Shown: piece after piece, positions 25,873 through 34,579 of the stretch | How positions within the stretch are numbered: the first letter of the stretch is position 1 | How the letters are laid out: the number at the start of each line of letters is the position of its first letter | Assembly: GCF_024347475.1 (NCBI RefSeq) | Contig: NZ_AP025488.1 | Coordinates: forward strand, 1,302,001-1,366,000 | From: Vibrio fortis | GTDB taxonomy: Bacteria > Pseudomonadota > Gammaproteobacteria > Enterobacterales > Vibrionaceae | Length of the DNA: 64,000 nucleotides | Reading direction: 5' to 3' | The notes under the pieces: model-generated | Databases searched by the model: none | What the model was told of the DNA's origin: nothing | The model's input: only the letters and a program-made list of their open reading frames with translations | Position numbers and translations under genes: made by a program

Positions 25873-27336
25873 TTAGTAAGGACGCTGATACGCAGTTTTA
25901 ACCACGGTATAGAACTCTTTCGCGTATTGGCCTTGTTCACGAGGACCAAAGCTAGACTCTTTACGTCCACCAAATGGCACGTGGTAATCCGTACCCGCAG
26001 TTGGAAGGTTCACCATTACACACCCGGTTTGTGCTTGTTCTTTGAACATTGCGCTAGTGCGTAAGCTTTGAGTGATGATGCCGCCAGTTAAGCCAAAGCG
26101 TGTGTCATTGGTCGTCGCGATCGCTTCTTCTAAATCAGCCACGCGAATGACACTAGCCATTGGAGCAAACACCTCTTCTTGGTTCACTTCCCAGCTATTT
26201 TGAGTGTTCAAGAAAAGCGTTGGTGACATGTAGTAGCCTTCATGTTCTAGATTCAGGCGCTCACCACCAAACGCAAGCTCTGCACCACTTTGACGAGCTT
26301 TCTCAATCCAATCGAAGTTCGCTTCCAGTTGCTTACCGTCAACCACTGGCCCCATGAAGATGCCATCTTGCAGTGCATGCCCTACTTTGAGTTCGCTCAT
26401 GCGTTTAATTAGCGCTTCAACGTATTGATCGTGGATGCTATCCATTACTACCAAACGAGACGAAGCCGTACACTTCTGACCAGCGCCAGAGAACGAACCA
26501 GCAATTGTTGCTTCAACCGCGGTTTGGATATCGGCATCATCAGCAATAACCAACGCATTCTTTGAGCCCATTTCTAACTGGCAACGTACGAAGTTTGGCG
26601 CTGTCGCCGCAGCAACTTTACGACCCGTATCAACTGAACCCGTGAAGCTCACGCCATTGACATCTTTGGAATGAATCAGTGCGTCGCCCACGGTTGAGCC
26701 GCTACCTAGAACAAGGTTGAATGTACCCGCAGGGATACCTTGACGATGAATGATTTCCGTTAACGCAACAGCACTTGCCGGTGTTAAGTTCGCAGGCTTC
26801 CAAATAACGCTATTACCAAACGCCAATGCTGGCGCGATTTTCCAAGCCGCAGTCGCAGTTGGGAAATTCCAAGGAGAGATAATGGCGATAACGCCTACAG
26901 CTTCACGAGTCACTTCAACGGAGACTCCTGGACGAACGGAAGCAGCGTTATCACCAATTTGACGAAGTACTTCAGCCGCGAAGTACTGGAAGAATTGACC
27001 GGCACGATAGATTTCACCACGGCCTTCAGCAAAAGGTTTACCCTCTTCACGAGAGAGTAGCGTCCCTAGCTCATCACAACGTGCAATCAGCTCGTCACCA
27101 ATCGCCTGAAGAACCGCTTGCTTGCGCTCAATAGGCGTTTTTTCCCACTCAGGTTGAGCGTGTTTTGCAGCAGAGATAGCCTGCTGTACTTGCTCTGAGC
27201 TTGCTTGCGCGAAATCACCTAGGTTTTCTGAAATATCAGAAGGGTTAATGTTAGCAACCGTACTGACGCCCGCCTGCCATTCACCACCAATATAGAGTGC
27301 ATTTTCCGCTTGAACATTGTTTAGTTGAGTCATCAT
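25873..27336 (-). CDS. NAD(P)-dependent aldehyde dehydrogenase
   Basis: This 487-aa protein is full length for the ALDH superfamily. It has 'ISPWNFPTATAAWKIAPALAFGNSVIWKP' region motifs (cofactor fold), 'VSFTGSVDTGRKV', the general-base Glu in 'QLEMGSKNALVI' and the catalytic Cys in 'GAGQKCTASSRLVV'. The sequence is of the semialdehyde type and resembles alpha-ketoglutaric semialdehyde dehydrogenases, an impression rather than a proof. It would oxidise an aldehyde intermediate of the pathway to an acid in the cytoplasm. It lies between the RidA gene (96 bp upstream) and the M19 gene on the same strand. Confidence 0.88.
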   Translation of the reverse strand: MMTQLNNVQAENALYIGGEWQAGVSTVANINPSDISENLGDFAQASSEQVQQAISAAKHAQPEWEKTPIERKQAVLQAIGDELIARCDELGTLLSREEGKPFAEGRGEIYRAGQFFQYFAAEVLRQIGDNAASVRPGVSVEVTREAVGVIAIISPWNFPTATAAWKIAPALAFGNSVIWKPANLTPASAVALTEIIHRQGIPAGTFNLVLGSGSTVGDALIHSKDVNGVSFTGSVDTGRKVAAATAPNFVRCQLEMGSKNALVIADDADIQTAVEATIAGSFSGAGQKCTASSRLVVMDSIHDQYVEALIKRMSELKVGHALQDGIFMGPVVDGKQLEANFDWIEKARQSGAELAFGGERLNLEHEGYYMSPTLFLNTQNSWEVNQEEVFAPMASVIRVADLEEAIATTNDTRFGLTGGIITQSLRTSAMFKEQAQTGCVMVNLPTAGTDYHVPFGGRKESSFGPREQGQYAKEFYTVVKTAYQRPY

Positions 27337-27432
27337 TCTATCCTTGTCACGTCTCAGCGACTGTTGAGTCTGGTCGCCCTGTATTGATTCGAAATTAAGT
27401 TTTGTTCAGTTTACTTGTTCAGCAATCGCGCT

Positions 27433-27831
27433 TTACGCTTGTTGCGAAGCCGACGCATACACCACAAATTCCACCAGCATCTCTTCTCTTGCGAGCCCTG
27501 CTACAACCATTGCTGCGCGGTTTGGATAAGGCGCCTCAAAGTACTCTGCATAAACAGCGTTAACGGTTTTGAGGTATTCGCGGTCAGTCACGTAGATGAG
27601 TACCTGCAGAACTGAGTCCAATGACTCACCTGCGCACTCCAATGTGTGTTTTAGATTGTTAAAAGTTTGTCGCGTTTGAGCTTCAATCCCACCTTCAACC
27701 ACCGCTCCGGTGTCATCAATTGGGATTTGAGCGGTATACAGAGTACCGTTGCTAACAATTGCCCACTCTAATGGCGCTTTAGAGGCGAATAGTTCCGTTT
27801 TTACTGGCTGCTTTTTAGTCTGTGCGTTCAC
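27433..27831 (-). CDS. RidA/YjgF-family enamine/imine deaminase
   Basis: This 132-aa protein matches the Rid family in length and pattern: 'LYTAQIPID', 'GIEAQTRQTFNNLKHTLECAG', 'VLIYVTDREYLKTVNAVYAEYF' and 'PNRAAMVV', with the arginine that binds carboxylate in active Rid proteins and a Glu near the C-terminus (MLVEFVV). It hydrolyses reactive enamines/imines formed during amino-acid or amine breakdown. The start is GTG. It is the first gene of the - strand cluster and is divergent from the LysR regulator, which suggests that an imine intermediate occurs in the pathway. Confidence 0.85.
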   Translation of the reverse strand: MNAQTKKQPVKTELFASKAPLEWAIVSNGTLYTAQIPIDDTGAVVEGGIEAQTRQTFNNLKHTLECAGESLDSVLQVLIYVTDREYLKTVNAVYAEYFEAPYPNRAAMVVAGLAREEMLVEFVVYASASQQA

Positions 27832-27915
27832 GTTTCAATCCAACTTTGTAACAACTTTGTTTCAAGATGGTTAAATATTGCACCTTGACGCCTGATAAAT
27901 CTAACGGTAAATTTC

Positions 27916-27949
27916 GTGCATTTGATAAATAAAACTTATCACCATGCGC
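27916..27949. promoter_or_regulatory. Candidate LysR-type operator between ridA-like gene and lysR
   Basis: TGATAA (27923-27928), a 7-bp centre and TTATCA (27936-27941) make a symmetrical site, extended outward by GTGCAT and CATGCGC. The spacing suits the T-N11-A pattern of LysR-family sites. It lies in the 158-bp divergent region, about 40 bp before the lysR start. Function is inferred. Confidence 0.45.
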
Positions 27950-27989
27950 AAAGTAAGGTGAAATAAGGGATTGAGAGGAATTCAAACGG

Positions 27990-28871
27990 ATGAGTATCAA
28001 ACTGCAGCAGCTAAAACATTTCGTTTTTGTGGTAGAGGAAGGCGGTTTTAGAGCCGCAGCGAACCGCGCTAACCGGTCTCAAGCAGCACTATCGACTTCA
28101 ATTAAAGAGTTGGAAAAGATACTTGGTCAGCCGTTGTTTGAAACAGGAAACAAATCAACCCTGACGCCATTTGGAGAAATTTGCTTACCCAAAATCGTTC
28201 AATTCTTAAACGTCTATAAAGCACTGGATAATGACTTGAGAGCCGCAGCAGCCGGCCAGCAAGGAAGAGTTAGAATTGCCAGTGTTCCCTCTGTCGCAGC
28301 GAAGTTGATCCCGAGTGTTCTGGGTGCCTTTTGTGAGCAGTACCCGAATGTAGAAGTGAGTTTGATTGATGATAACGCGGCAGGTGTAGAAGCAAGGCTG
28401 TTATCGGGAGAAGTGGATGTTGCACTAGGCAATAGTTCAAGTCTCGATGAAGATACTATTGACTTCACCCCTTTGATCTCTGATCCCATTGGTGTGGTGT
28501 GCTTGAAAGACAACCCCATCGCTAACCAGCCAGAAGGGATAGAGTGGCAAACCTTGCTGCAGCAACCCTTTATAAGAAATGGAACATGCACGCTGCTCGA
28601 CCCGACTCCTGCTCGAACACTCAGTGAACAAGCACTCTATTCTGTTGAGAACATCACCTCTCTATTCTCTGTATTGGAGCTTGGTATCGGAGTGACAACG
28701 CTACCGAAGCTGGCTTTTCCGACTAACGAAACCCGTTTGACCTGGATTCCGTTAATTGACCCGCCGTTAAAGCGTCAAATTGGTATATTCAGGCTCTCAG
28801 ATAGGACTATCTCACCGCAAGCACAAGCCTTTCATGACCTGTGCGTGCAGTATTTGAAGATTAACCAATAA
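27990..28871 (+). CDS. LysR-family transcriptional regulator
   Basis: This 293-aa protein has an N-terminal winged helix (LQQLKHFVFVVEEGGFRAAANRANRSQAALSTSIKELE, residues 5-43) and a periplasmic-binding-protein-like effector domain from about 90 ('GRVRIASVPSVAAKLIPSVLGAF'). It is divergent from the RidA-ALDH-M19 genes, the usual arrangement for a LysR regulator of the adjacent catabolic operon. It presumably activates that operon when the substrate or an intermediate is bound. Confidence 0.92.
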   Translation: MSIKLQQLKHFVFVVEEGGFRAAANRANRSQAALSTSIKELEKILGQPLFETGNKSTLTPFGEICLPKIVQFLNVYKALDNDLRAAAAGQQGRVRIASVPSVAAKLIPSVLGAFCEQYPNVEVSLIDDNAAGVEARLLSGEVDVALGNSSSLDEDTIDFTPLISDPIGVVCLKDNPIANQPEGIEWQTLLQQPFIRNGTCTLLDPTPARTLSEQALYSVENITSLFSVLELGIGVTTLPKLAFPTNETRLTWIPLIDPPLKRQIGIFRLSDRTISPQAQAFHDLCVQYLKINQ

Positions 28872-28916
28872 CGGTTCATTGGTTAAGTTGGTTTTTCACT
28901 TAAGAAGGTTTACTGG

Positions 28917-29921
28917 TTAATCACGCTTCAGCCAATCGCCCGAAATCGAGATAGAGTGCTGATCGAAATCTATGGTGCAATCCGAGCCTAATGGTAGCGT
29001 GAACATTGGGTGAGTATGGCAGCAATCAAAGCCTGATAAGATCGGCACTTCTTGACCATTTAACACTTCAAGTAGAACATCCAGTGGTGCTCTACCTGTT
29101 CCTCTGTCATTAAATAACTCGTGTTTACCAAGAACAATCGCAGACACTCGATCAAAGATGCCACACGCTTTAAGTAGTGAGAAAGAGCGCTCTACCGTTT
29201 CAATCCCTAACATGCAATCTTCTACCAACAAGATATCGCCTTGTTTTATTTCAGGCATGTATTCACTGCCCCAAATCGCACCCATGGTATTTAGGTTGCC
29301 GCCAATAATACGACCTTTCACCACACCAGAACCCAAATATTGCCATTCGTTCTGATAAACCGGTTTGGCTTTGTCTTGAGTTTCCCACTCTGCACGAAAG
29401 TCTGTCCACACGGCAGGCATTTGGTAAGTATGTTGTTGAAGGTCTTGGCATAAGATCTCATGGAAAGACGCGAAGGTTTCCTCAACCAGTGGCGCAAATT
29501 CACCGAATGATGCAACCAGCGCAGGACCGTAAAATGTTGGAATGCCTGTTTTGGCGTGAATACCAAGTAGCAAAGCCGTGACATCAGAATAACCGATGAT
29601 CACCTTTGGGTCGTTTTTCAACGCATCGTAATCTATATAAGGGAGCAGTGCGTTACTGTTGTTGCCACCAATCGTTGACATAATGCAGCGTATGCTTGGA
29701 TCTCGAATCAGCGCATTTAACTCATTAGCTCGATCTTGAATTGACCCAGAACGGTAGCCATCCGATTTACCCGTCAACTGCCCCGCCACTAACTCAAACC
29801 CCTTACTTTCAAGAAACTGTTTTGCTCTTTCAAAACGTTTCGGGGCAAACACCGTCGCCGGAGATGAAGGAGAGAAAAAAGCGATCTTATCGCCTCGCTT
29901 AAGGGGTTTTGGTAGCAACAT
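28917..29921 (-). CDS. LD-carboxypeptidase / MccF-like peptidase (S66)
   Basis: This 334-aa protein has the S66 N-terminus (LKRGDKIAFFSPSSPA), 'IRCIMSTIGGNNSNALLPYIDY', the catalytic serine in 'IIGYSDVTALLLGI', a Glu in 'LVEDCMLGIE' and the catalytic His in 'CCHTHPMFTLPLG'. The GGNNSN and GYSDVT contexts fit the MccF branch, whose founding member cleaves microcin C7 for self-immunity. Other S66 enzymes trim murein tetrapeptides. No microcin biosynthesis genes are visible nearby, so a detoxification or cell-wall recycling role remains open. It is convergent with the LysR gene, with 45 bp between stops. Confidence 0.85.
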   Translation of the reverse strand: MLLPKPLKRGDKIAFFSPSSPATVFAPKRFERAKQFLESKGFELVAGQLTGKSDGYRSGSIQDRANELNALIRDPSIRCIMSTIGGNNSNALLPYIDYDALKNDPKVIIGYSDVTALLLGIHAKTGIPTFYGPALVASFGEFAPLVEETFASFHEILCQDLQQHTYQMPAVWTDFRAEWETQDKAKPVYQNEWQYLGSGVVKGRIIGGNLNTMGAIWGSEYMPEIKQGDILLVEDCMLGIETVERSFSLLKACGIFDRVSAIVLGKHELFNDRGTGRAPLDVLLEVLNGQEVPILSGFDCCHTHPMFTLPLGSDCTIDFDQHSISISGDWLKRD

Positions 29922-30161
29922 AACGATTTCCTTATTCTTTTTATTTAATAGCCAAACACTAAGCTATTGAAATATAGATAAGATTTCAATATATAAACGA
30001 AATTCAGTTTAACGAGTGAAATGTAAACTCAAGGAAACAGATAGAGAGCAGAACGTAAAAACGTCTGAATTGGAGATTAATCACAAGAACAAGGTACCTA
30101 TAGATTAAGCGCTACGCCTGAAACAGAAGAACTGACATTGACTCATCTTACTTATCTCTTG

Positions 30162-30341
30162 CTACTTGCCGTTTTCAGCCTCATGTTCAGCCACAAAACG
30201 TTTGATGAATTGTCGAATCTCGCGTGCAGCAGAGGTATCCATATCGTCACACAGTGAAATAAAGTTATCTTTTAACTCACTGTTAATTCTAATGATCAAC
30301 TGGCTATCTTTTGCGTTCGCTTTGTTCTTTTTAGTGGCCAT
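30162..30341 (-). CDS. Small ribbon-helix-helix-type DNA-binding protein
   Basis: This 59-aa protein has a lysine-rich N-terminus and then 'SQLIIRINSELKDNFISLCDDMDTSAAREIRQFIKRFV'. The short beta-strand 'QLIIRI' followed by two helices is the Arc/CopG/MetJ ribbon-helix-helix pattern. The ATG at 30341 has an AAGGTG site. No toxin gene lies beside it, so it may be a stand-alone regulator or an orphan antitoxin-like protein. An imperfect palindrome at 30416-30434 upstream could be its own operator. Confidence 0.6.
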   Translation of the reverse strand: MATKKNKANAKDSQLIIRINSELKDNFISLCDDMDTSAAREIRQFIKRFVAEHEAENGK

Positions 30342-30415
30342 CACTGCACACCTTAGATACTCGATTTGATTATTTCGATTCTAAGACACACAACAGCAGA
30401 GAGCCAATGTGAATC

Positions 30416-30434
30416 GTATATTCACTGTATATAC
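30416..30434. promoter_or_regulatory. Imperfect palindrome upstream of the RHH gene
   Basis: GTATATTCACTGTATATAC is symmetric about its centre with one mismatched pair per arm. It lies about 75 bp before the start of the small RHH gene. Ribbon-helix-helix proteins often bind such sites in their own promoter, so autoregulation is a fair guess, not shown. Confidence 0.4.
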
Positions 30435-30514
30435 ATGATCCGGCTCTACAATTCATTACAACTTGAAAGTCATAAATAACAACGTAGCAGCGCTAAGTCA
30501 CAGAAATTACTTAC

Positions 30515-30967
30515 TTATCCGTACATGTAGCGCGACATAAAGAAGTTGACGTTTTCAATAACCGCGTCGTACTCATCCTCTGTTTTCTCTACATCCCAGA
30601 ACAGTAGTTTGTCGTAAGTCGGCATCGGTGAAACCCTTTGAATTGCATTTAAGCTCACCGTGATTAAAAGATCGTAGTGTCCAGCACTAAAATCACCCTC
30701 TAACTTTTCAAGATTACCAAAAGTCTGCAAGCTAGCCCTCTCTCCAACTGCAGACGTGGGGATGGAGTAACAGACGATATCAAAGTGCCCATAGCATTTG
30801 ATATCGAGCTGCTGCGCTGCAAACAGTGCAAGGTCATTGCTGGTATCTCCTAACACAAAGATCCGTTTGCGTTTTAGAGGTGCGGTTGTGCGACCAGATA
30901 AGGCAGAGCGTTTTACTCTGCCATCCAGTTTATCGCTGCGTCCAATCGTATTACCCAAAGCGGCCAC
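30515..30967 (-). CDS. ArsC/low-MW phosphatase-fold protein lacking the catalytic cysteine, last gene of pst operon
   Basis: This 150-aa protein overlaps the end of pstB by 17 bp and starts with GTG. After a basic N-terminus it reads 'KRIFVLGDTSNDLALFAAQQL', which has the shape of the low-molecular-weight tyrosine phosphatase / arsenate reductase P-loop (CxxxNSxRS) with the Cys and Arg replaced. Near the C-terminus 'HYDLLITVSLNAIQRVSPMP' and 'KLLFWDVEKTEDEYDAVIENV' follow ArsC-like patterns. The fold match is my own alignment by eye and is moderate. It occupies the position where phoU lies in many pst operons, so a regulatory role in phosphate uptake is possible. Confidence 0.5.
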   Translation of the reverse strand: MAALGNTIGRSDKLDGRVKRSALSGRTTAPLKRKRIFVLGDTSNDLALFAAQQLDIKCYGHFDIVCYSIPTSAVGERASLQTFGNLEKLEGDFSAGHYDLLITVSLNAIQRVSPMPTYDKLLFWDVEKTEDEYDAVIENVNFFMSRYMYG

Positions 30968-31829
30968 TGATATAGTCTCTAGTCAAACGGTGTTGTGGAT
31001 TATGAAACACTTCCTTGGTCTCGTTCACTTCAATCAAATCACCCAAATGAAAATAAGCAGTTCGGTCAGACACGCGCAATGCTTGCTGCATAGAGTGCGT
31101 GACAATAACAATGCTGAACTGTTTTTTGAGATCATGTATCAAGGCTTCAATGACTTCAGTCGCAATTGGGTCGAGCGCTGAACAAGGCTCATCCATCAAA
31201 ATGACTTCTGGGCTAATCGCAATTGTACGCGCAATACACAAACGCTGCTGCTGACCACCAGAGAGCCCCGTTGCTGGCTGATCTAGCCGGTCTTTGACCT
31301 CATCCCATAAACCCGCTTTGGTTAGCGACTCCTCTACCACTAAGTCCATGTCCGATTTCTTCTCGACCAAACCGTGTAAACGAGGGCCGTAGACGATGTT
31401 GTCGTAGATAGATTTAGGGAATGGATTGGGTCTTTGGAAAACCATGCCTACTTGAGAGCGCAACTCTACGATCTCTTGCTCTTTGCCATAGATATCTTGA
31501 TTGTCTAAGGTAATGCTGCCATTAATCACACAACCATCAACCGTATCATTCATGCGATTTAGGCACCGAAGAAAGGTGGATTTACCACACCCAGACGGAC
31601 CAATCATAGATAAGACTTCACGCTCACCGATGTCTAAGCTGACATTTTTGATCGCTTGCTTTTGACCATGATCGTAAAAGACATCCACATTGCGCGCTGA
31701 CATACGCGCTTGGTCGATGAATGGTAGACCTACCGTCTCTCTCGATTCATCGATACGATGATGAACCGAATTTGCTGCTTGGACTTCAACTTGCAGTTGG
31801 CCAGATAAAGTTTGAATATTTTCAGTCAT
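30951..31829 (-). CDS. pstB: Phosphate ABC transporter ATP-binding protein
   Basis: This 292-aa protein has an N-terminal extension of about 40 residues before the ABC core. It has Walker A GPSGCGKST, the PstB-typical 'GMVFQRPNPFPKSIYDNIVYGPRLHG', signature LSGGQQQRLCIART and Walker B VILMDEPCSALDP. It energises phosphate import by PstC/PstA. The start lies 13 bp after the pstA stop. It is part of the pstSCAB operon on the - strand. Confidence 0.96.
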   Translation of the reverse strand: MTENIQTLSGQLQVEVQAANSVHHRIDESRETVGLPFIDQARMSARNVDVFYDHGQKQAIKNVSLDIGEREVLSMIGPSGCGKSTFLRCLNRMNDTVDGCVINGSITLDNQDIYGKEQEIVELRSQVGMVFQRPNPFPKSIYDNIVYGPRLHGLVEKKSDMDLVVEESLTKAGLWDEVKDRLDQPATGLSGGQQQRLCIARTIAISPEVILMDEPCSALDPIATEVIEALIHDLKKQFSIVIVTHSMQQALRVSDRTAYFHLGDLIEVNETKEVFHNPQHRLTRDYISGRFG

Positions 31830-31842
31830 TTGAGAAGCACTC

Positions 31843-33144
31843 CTACCAACGGCGTTCTAAACGTTTACGCAGTAGTACCGCGCATGAATTCATAAAAGCT
31901 AAGAAGAAAAGTAAAACCATGATTGCGCCAGAGGTGTTCTCCGCAAAACCTTTCTCTGGGTTTTCAGCCCACAAATAGATTTGAACAGGCAAGGCACTCG
32001 CGGCATCGAATGGTCCGTGTGGAACATCAACAATGAAGGCCACCATACCAATCATAATCAGAGGTGCTGTCTCACCAAGCGCCTGTGCCATGCCTATGAT
32101 CGTGCCCGTCAACATCCCCGGCATCGCCAAAGGCAAAACGTGGTGTGTCACCGATTGCATCTTAGACGCCCCTACTCCAAGCGCCGCATCCTTGATCGAC
32201 GGCGGCACGGCTTTTATGGCTGCACGGCTAGAGATGATGATGGTAGGCAGTGTCATAAGTGACAATACTAAGCCCCCGACTATCGGCGCTGATCGAGGCA
32301 GTTCCGCAACATTTAAGAAAATCGCCAAACCAAGCAAACCGAATACGATCGATGGCACTGCTGCAAGGTTGTTGATGTTAATCTCGATCATATCGGTGAT
32401 CTTGTTCTTAGGTGCGAACTCTTCTAAGTAAGTCGCTGCCGCTACCCCAATAGGAAAACTGATACAGAAACAGACAAGCAAGGTGTAAAACGACCCAACC
32501 ATAGCACCCCAGATACCGGCCAATTCGGCATCACGGCTATCCCCGTTACTGAAGAAGTTTTCGTTAAACACCGTTCTCACTCTGCCTTGGTCATTAAGTT
32601 GCTCAAACCAAGCGATTTGATTGTCTTTAAACTTACGGGAATCTTCTGGAATCGATGAATCAACATTCCCCTTGTTGTATTGATTAAACAAGTCACCCGC
32701 TAATGCCCAGTAGGTGATTTCGCTGCCTACTAGTGAAGGATTTTCAACCACCAAGTCACGAAGATCGTATTCCGCACCTCTTGAAATGAAGGAGTACAAC
32801 GCTTTGCGCTCTTTTCGACCATTGACTTCAATCTCTTCTCTAATCGCATTGCGCAGAGCTTTCATATAGTTAGCGCTAAACAGCTCCGTTTTATCGGGCG
32901 ATTCATTGATGAGCCCTAGCGTGTCATGGTCTAAACTGACCTGCAGTTTTATCTCTGTGGTATAAAAAGCGGTGTATCCCTGAGAGGTAATCGACGCAAT
33001 CAATATTACGAGGAACAAGATTGCAGAACTGATAGATACAATTCCGTACCAACGAAAGCGCCCTTCTTTGGATTTCCGTTTTGCTAAGCTCGCCTTTACC
33101 TTGGCTTTCTTAGTTTTTGATATTTGATTTAAAACACTAGTCAT
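31843..33144 (-). CDS. pstA: Phosphate ABC transporter permease PstA (long form)
   Basis: This protein has about 433 residues, against about 300 for the enterobacterial protein. The extra length is an N-terminal region with one TM (about 35-55) and a periplasmic segment of about 150 residues ahead of the permease core. The core has 'IEININNLAAVPSIVFGLLGLAIFL' and the EAA-like loop 'ALGVGASKMQSVTHHVLPLAMPGML'. I choose the ATG at 33144, which overlaps the pstC stop by 8 bp (ATGACTAG), over an in-frame start at 33183 inside pstC. It forms the channel together with PstC. Confidence 0.93.
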   Translation of the reverse strand: MTSVLNQISKTKKAKVKASLAKRKSKEGRFRWYGIVSISSAILFLVILIASITSQGYTAFYTTEIKLQVSLDHDTLGLINESPDKTELFSANYMKALRNAIREEIEVNGRKERKALYSFISRGAEYDLRDLVVENPSLVGSEITYWALAGDLFNQYNKGNVDSSIPEDSRKFKDNQIAWFEQLNDQGRVRTVFNENFFSNGDSRDAELAGIWGAMVGSFYTLLVCFCISFPIGVAAATYLEEFAPKNKITDMIEININNLAAVPSIVFGLLGLAIFLNVAELPRSAPIVGGLVLSLMTLPTIIISSRAAIKAVPPSIKDAALGVGASKMQSVTHHVLPLAMPGMLTGTIIGMAQALGETAPLIMIGMVAFIVDVPHGPFDAASALPVQIYLWAENPEKGFAENTSGAIMVLLFFLAFMNSCAVLLRKRLERRW

Positions 33145-34516
33145 ATTGCTCTCGATATTTCTTAACGATGCGTAGTGCGACAAAGTTCAGCACAAGCGTT
33201 ACCACAAACAGAGACAGTCCCAATGCAAATGCCGCCAGTGTTTTCGGGCTATCGAACTCTTGGTCACCTACTAGTAACGTGACAATTTGGACGGTAATCG
33301 TGGTCACCGACTCAAGTGGGTTGGCAGTGAGGTTGGCAGACAAACCTGCAGCCATCACGACGATCATGGTTTCACCAATCGCGCGCGAAACAGCCAATAA
33401 CAAACCACCCACAATGCCCGGAAGTGCTGCTGGGAGTACCACATTTTTAATGGTTTCAGACTCGGTCGCGCCTAAACTTAAAGAGCCGTCACGTAAGGAT
33501 TGAGGTACAGCGGTGATTACGTCGTCAGACAAAGAAGAGACAAATGGAATGATCATAATGCCCATGATTAAGCCTGCAGCTAATGCGCTCTCAGACGATG
33601 CTGAAGTCAGGCCGACAGCGTGTGCAGTATCACGAATCATTGGTGCGACAACCAACGCAGCGAAGAAGCCATAAACAACCGTTGGAATACCCGCGAGTAC
33701 CTCAAGAACTGGCTTAACTACGTTTCGTACTTTTGGTGAGGCGTACTCTGCAAGATAAATTGCGCTCATCAATCCGACTGGCGCTGCAATACACATTGCA
33801 ATAGCAGAAATCATCAACGTGCCAACAAACAGCGGGATAAAACCAAACGCGCCACTCGCACCTTGCTGGTCTTCACGCAAAGCGACTTGTGGCGACCACT
33901 CTAAGCCGAAAATAAAATCCGTCACGGGTACAATATTGAAAAAACGAATCGCCTCGAAGAGTACTGAAAGTACAATCCCCAGCGTGGTCAAAATAGCGAT
34001 GACCGAGCAGATAATTAAAAACACCTGCAGGATGTTTTCGACATAAACACGCGCTTTGACTTTTGGTCGTACTAACTTCAAGCCCACGGCTAAGCCAGCA
34101 AATGAAATAGCGATCAATGTAGCAAACCGAAGATTATTGCCCGACTCCGTTATATAGATGTAGTAACGAGAGGCTTCGATTAGCCAACTTTTGTCGGTAT
34201 CCGTAATCCCGTCTGCCACGTGCTTTATCTGGCTAAACAGTAGCGATGGTTCAGTCCCTCCAGCAAGAACACTGCTTGGTAGGTTGGACATCACCATCGA
34301 CTCAACGATAGAGGGATAAAAGACGCTCCAAACTGCAAAAATGATCAACGCAGGGATGGCTGATAGCATGGCTGCCAATGTTGCGTAGTAAGAGGGTCTA
34401 GAGTGAAGGTATCTTAATCCACCGTTGGAATGAGCCAGTTGCTTAGAACGACTTCTGGTCGCCACATAAGCGAACATTGGGATACCAAACAACAAGATCA
34501 CAAGCAAAGAATTCAT
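33137..34516 (-). CDS. pstC: Phosphate ABC transporter permease PstC (long form)
   Basis: This 459-aa protein is longer than typical PstC, with an added N-terminal TM pair and a periplasmic loop (about residues 60-130) before the standard core. Core motifs include 'AEYASPKVRNVVKPVLEVLAGIPTVVYGFFA' and the EAA loop 'SLGATESETIKNVVLPAALPGIVGG'. The long form pairs with the long PstA next door. The start has AGAGG 4 nt upstream. A hairpin between pstS and this gene probably limits read-through. Confidence 0.93.
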   Translation of the reverse strand: MNSLLVILLFGIPMFAYVATRSRSKQLAHSNGGLRYLHSRPSYYATLAAMLSAIPALIIFAVWSVFYPSIVESMVMSNLPSSVLAGGTEPSLLFSQIKHVADGITDTDKSWLIEASRYYIYITESGNNLRFATLIAISFAGLAVGLKLVRPKVKARVYVENILQVFLIICSVIAILTTLGIVLSVLFEAIRFFNIVPVTDFIFGLEWSPQVALREDQQGASGAFGFIPLFVGTLMISAIAMCIAAPVGLMSAIYLAEYASPKVRNVVKPVLEVLAGIPTVVYGFFAALVVAPMIRDTAHAVGLTSASSESALAAGLIMGIMIIPFVSSLSDDVITAVPQSLRDGSLSLGATESETIKNVVLPAALPGIVGGLLLAVSRAIGETMIVVMAAGLSANLTANPLESVTTITVQIVTLLVGDQEFDSPKTLAAFALGLSLFVVTLVLNFVALRIVKKYREQYD

Positions 34517-34531
34517 AGGGCCTCTGAAAAT

Positions 34532-34565
34532 GAAAACGGGGTAACCTATTGGCTAGGCACCCCGT
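34532..34565 (-). terminator. Hairpin between pstS and pstC (attenuator)
   Basis: ACGGGGT (34536-34542) pairs with ACCCCGT (34559-34565), with an inner CCTA/TAGG stem. On the - strand a TTTTC tract follows. It lies 15 bp after the pstS stop and before the pstC start, so it probably acts as a partial terminator or mRNA-stabilising hairpin, giving more PstS than permease. Confidence 0.75.
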
Positions 34566-34579
34566 GAATTCGACAAGAA

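Noticed and set aside
30424..30440. Possible LexA box (CTGT then ATAT) near the RHH gene
   Set aside because: The required ACAG at the correct spacing is missing; the symmetry is better explained by the GTATAT...ATATAC palindrome.
32033..32431. 132-aa open frame antisense to pstA
   Set aside because: Inside the pstA coding region, no independent signals.
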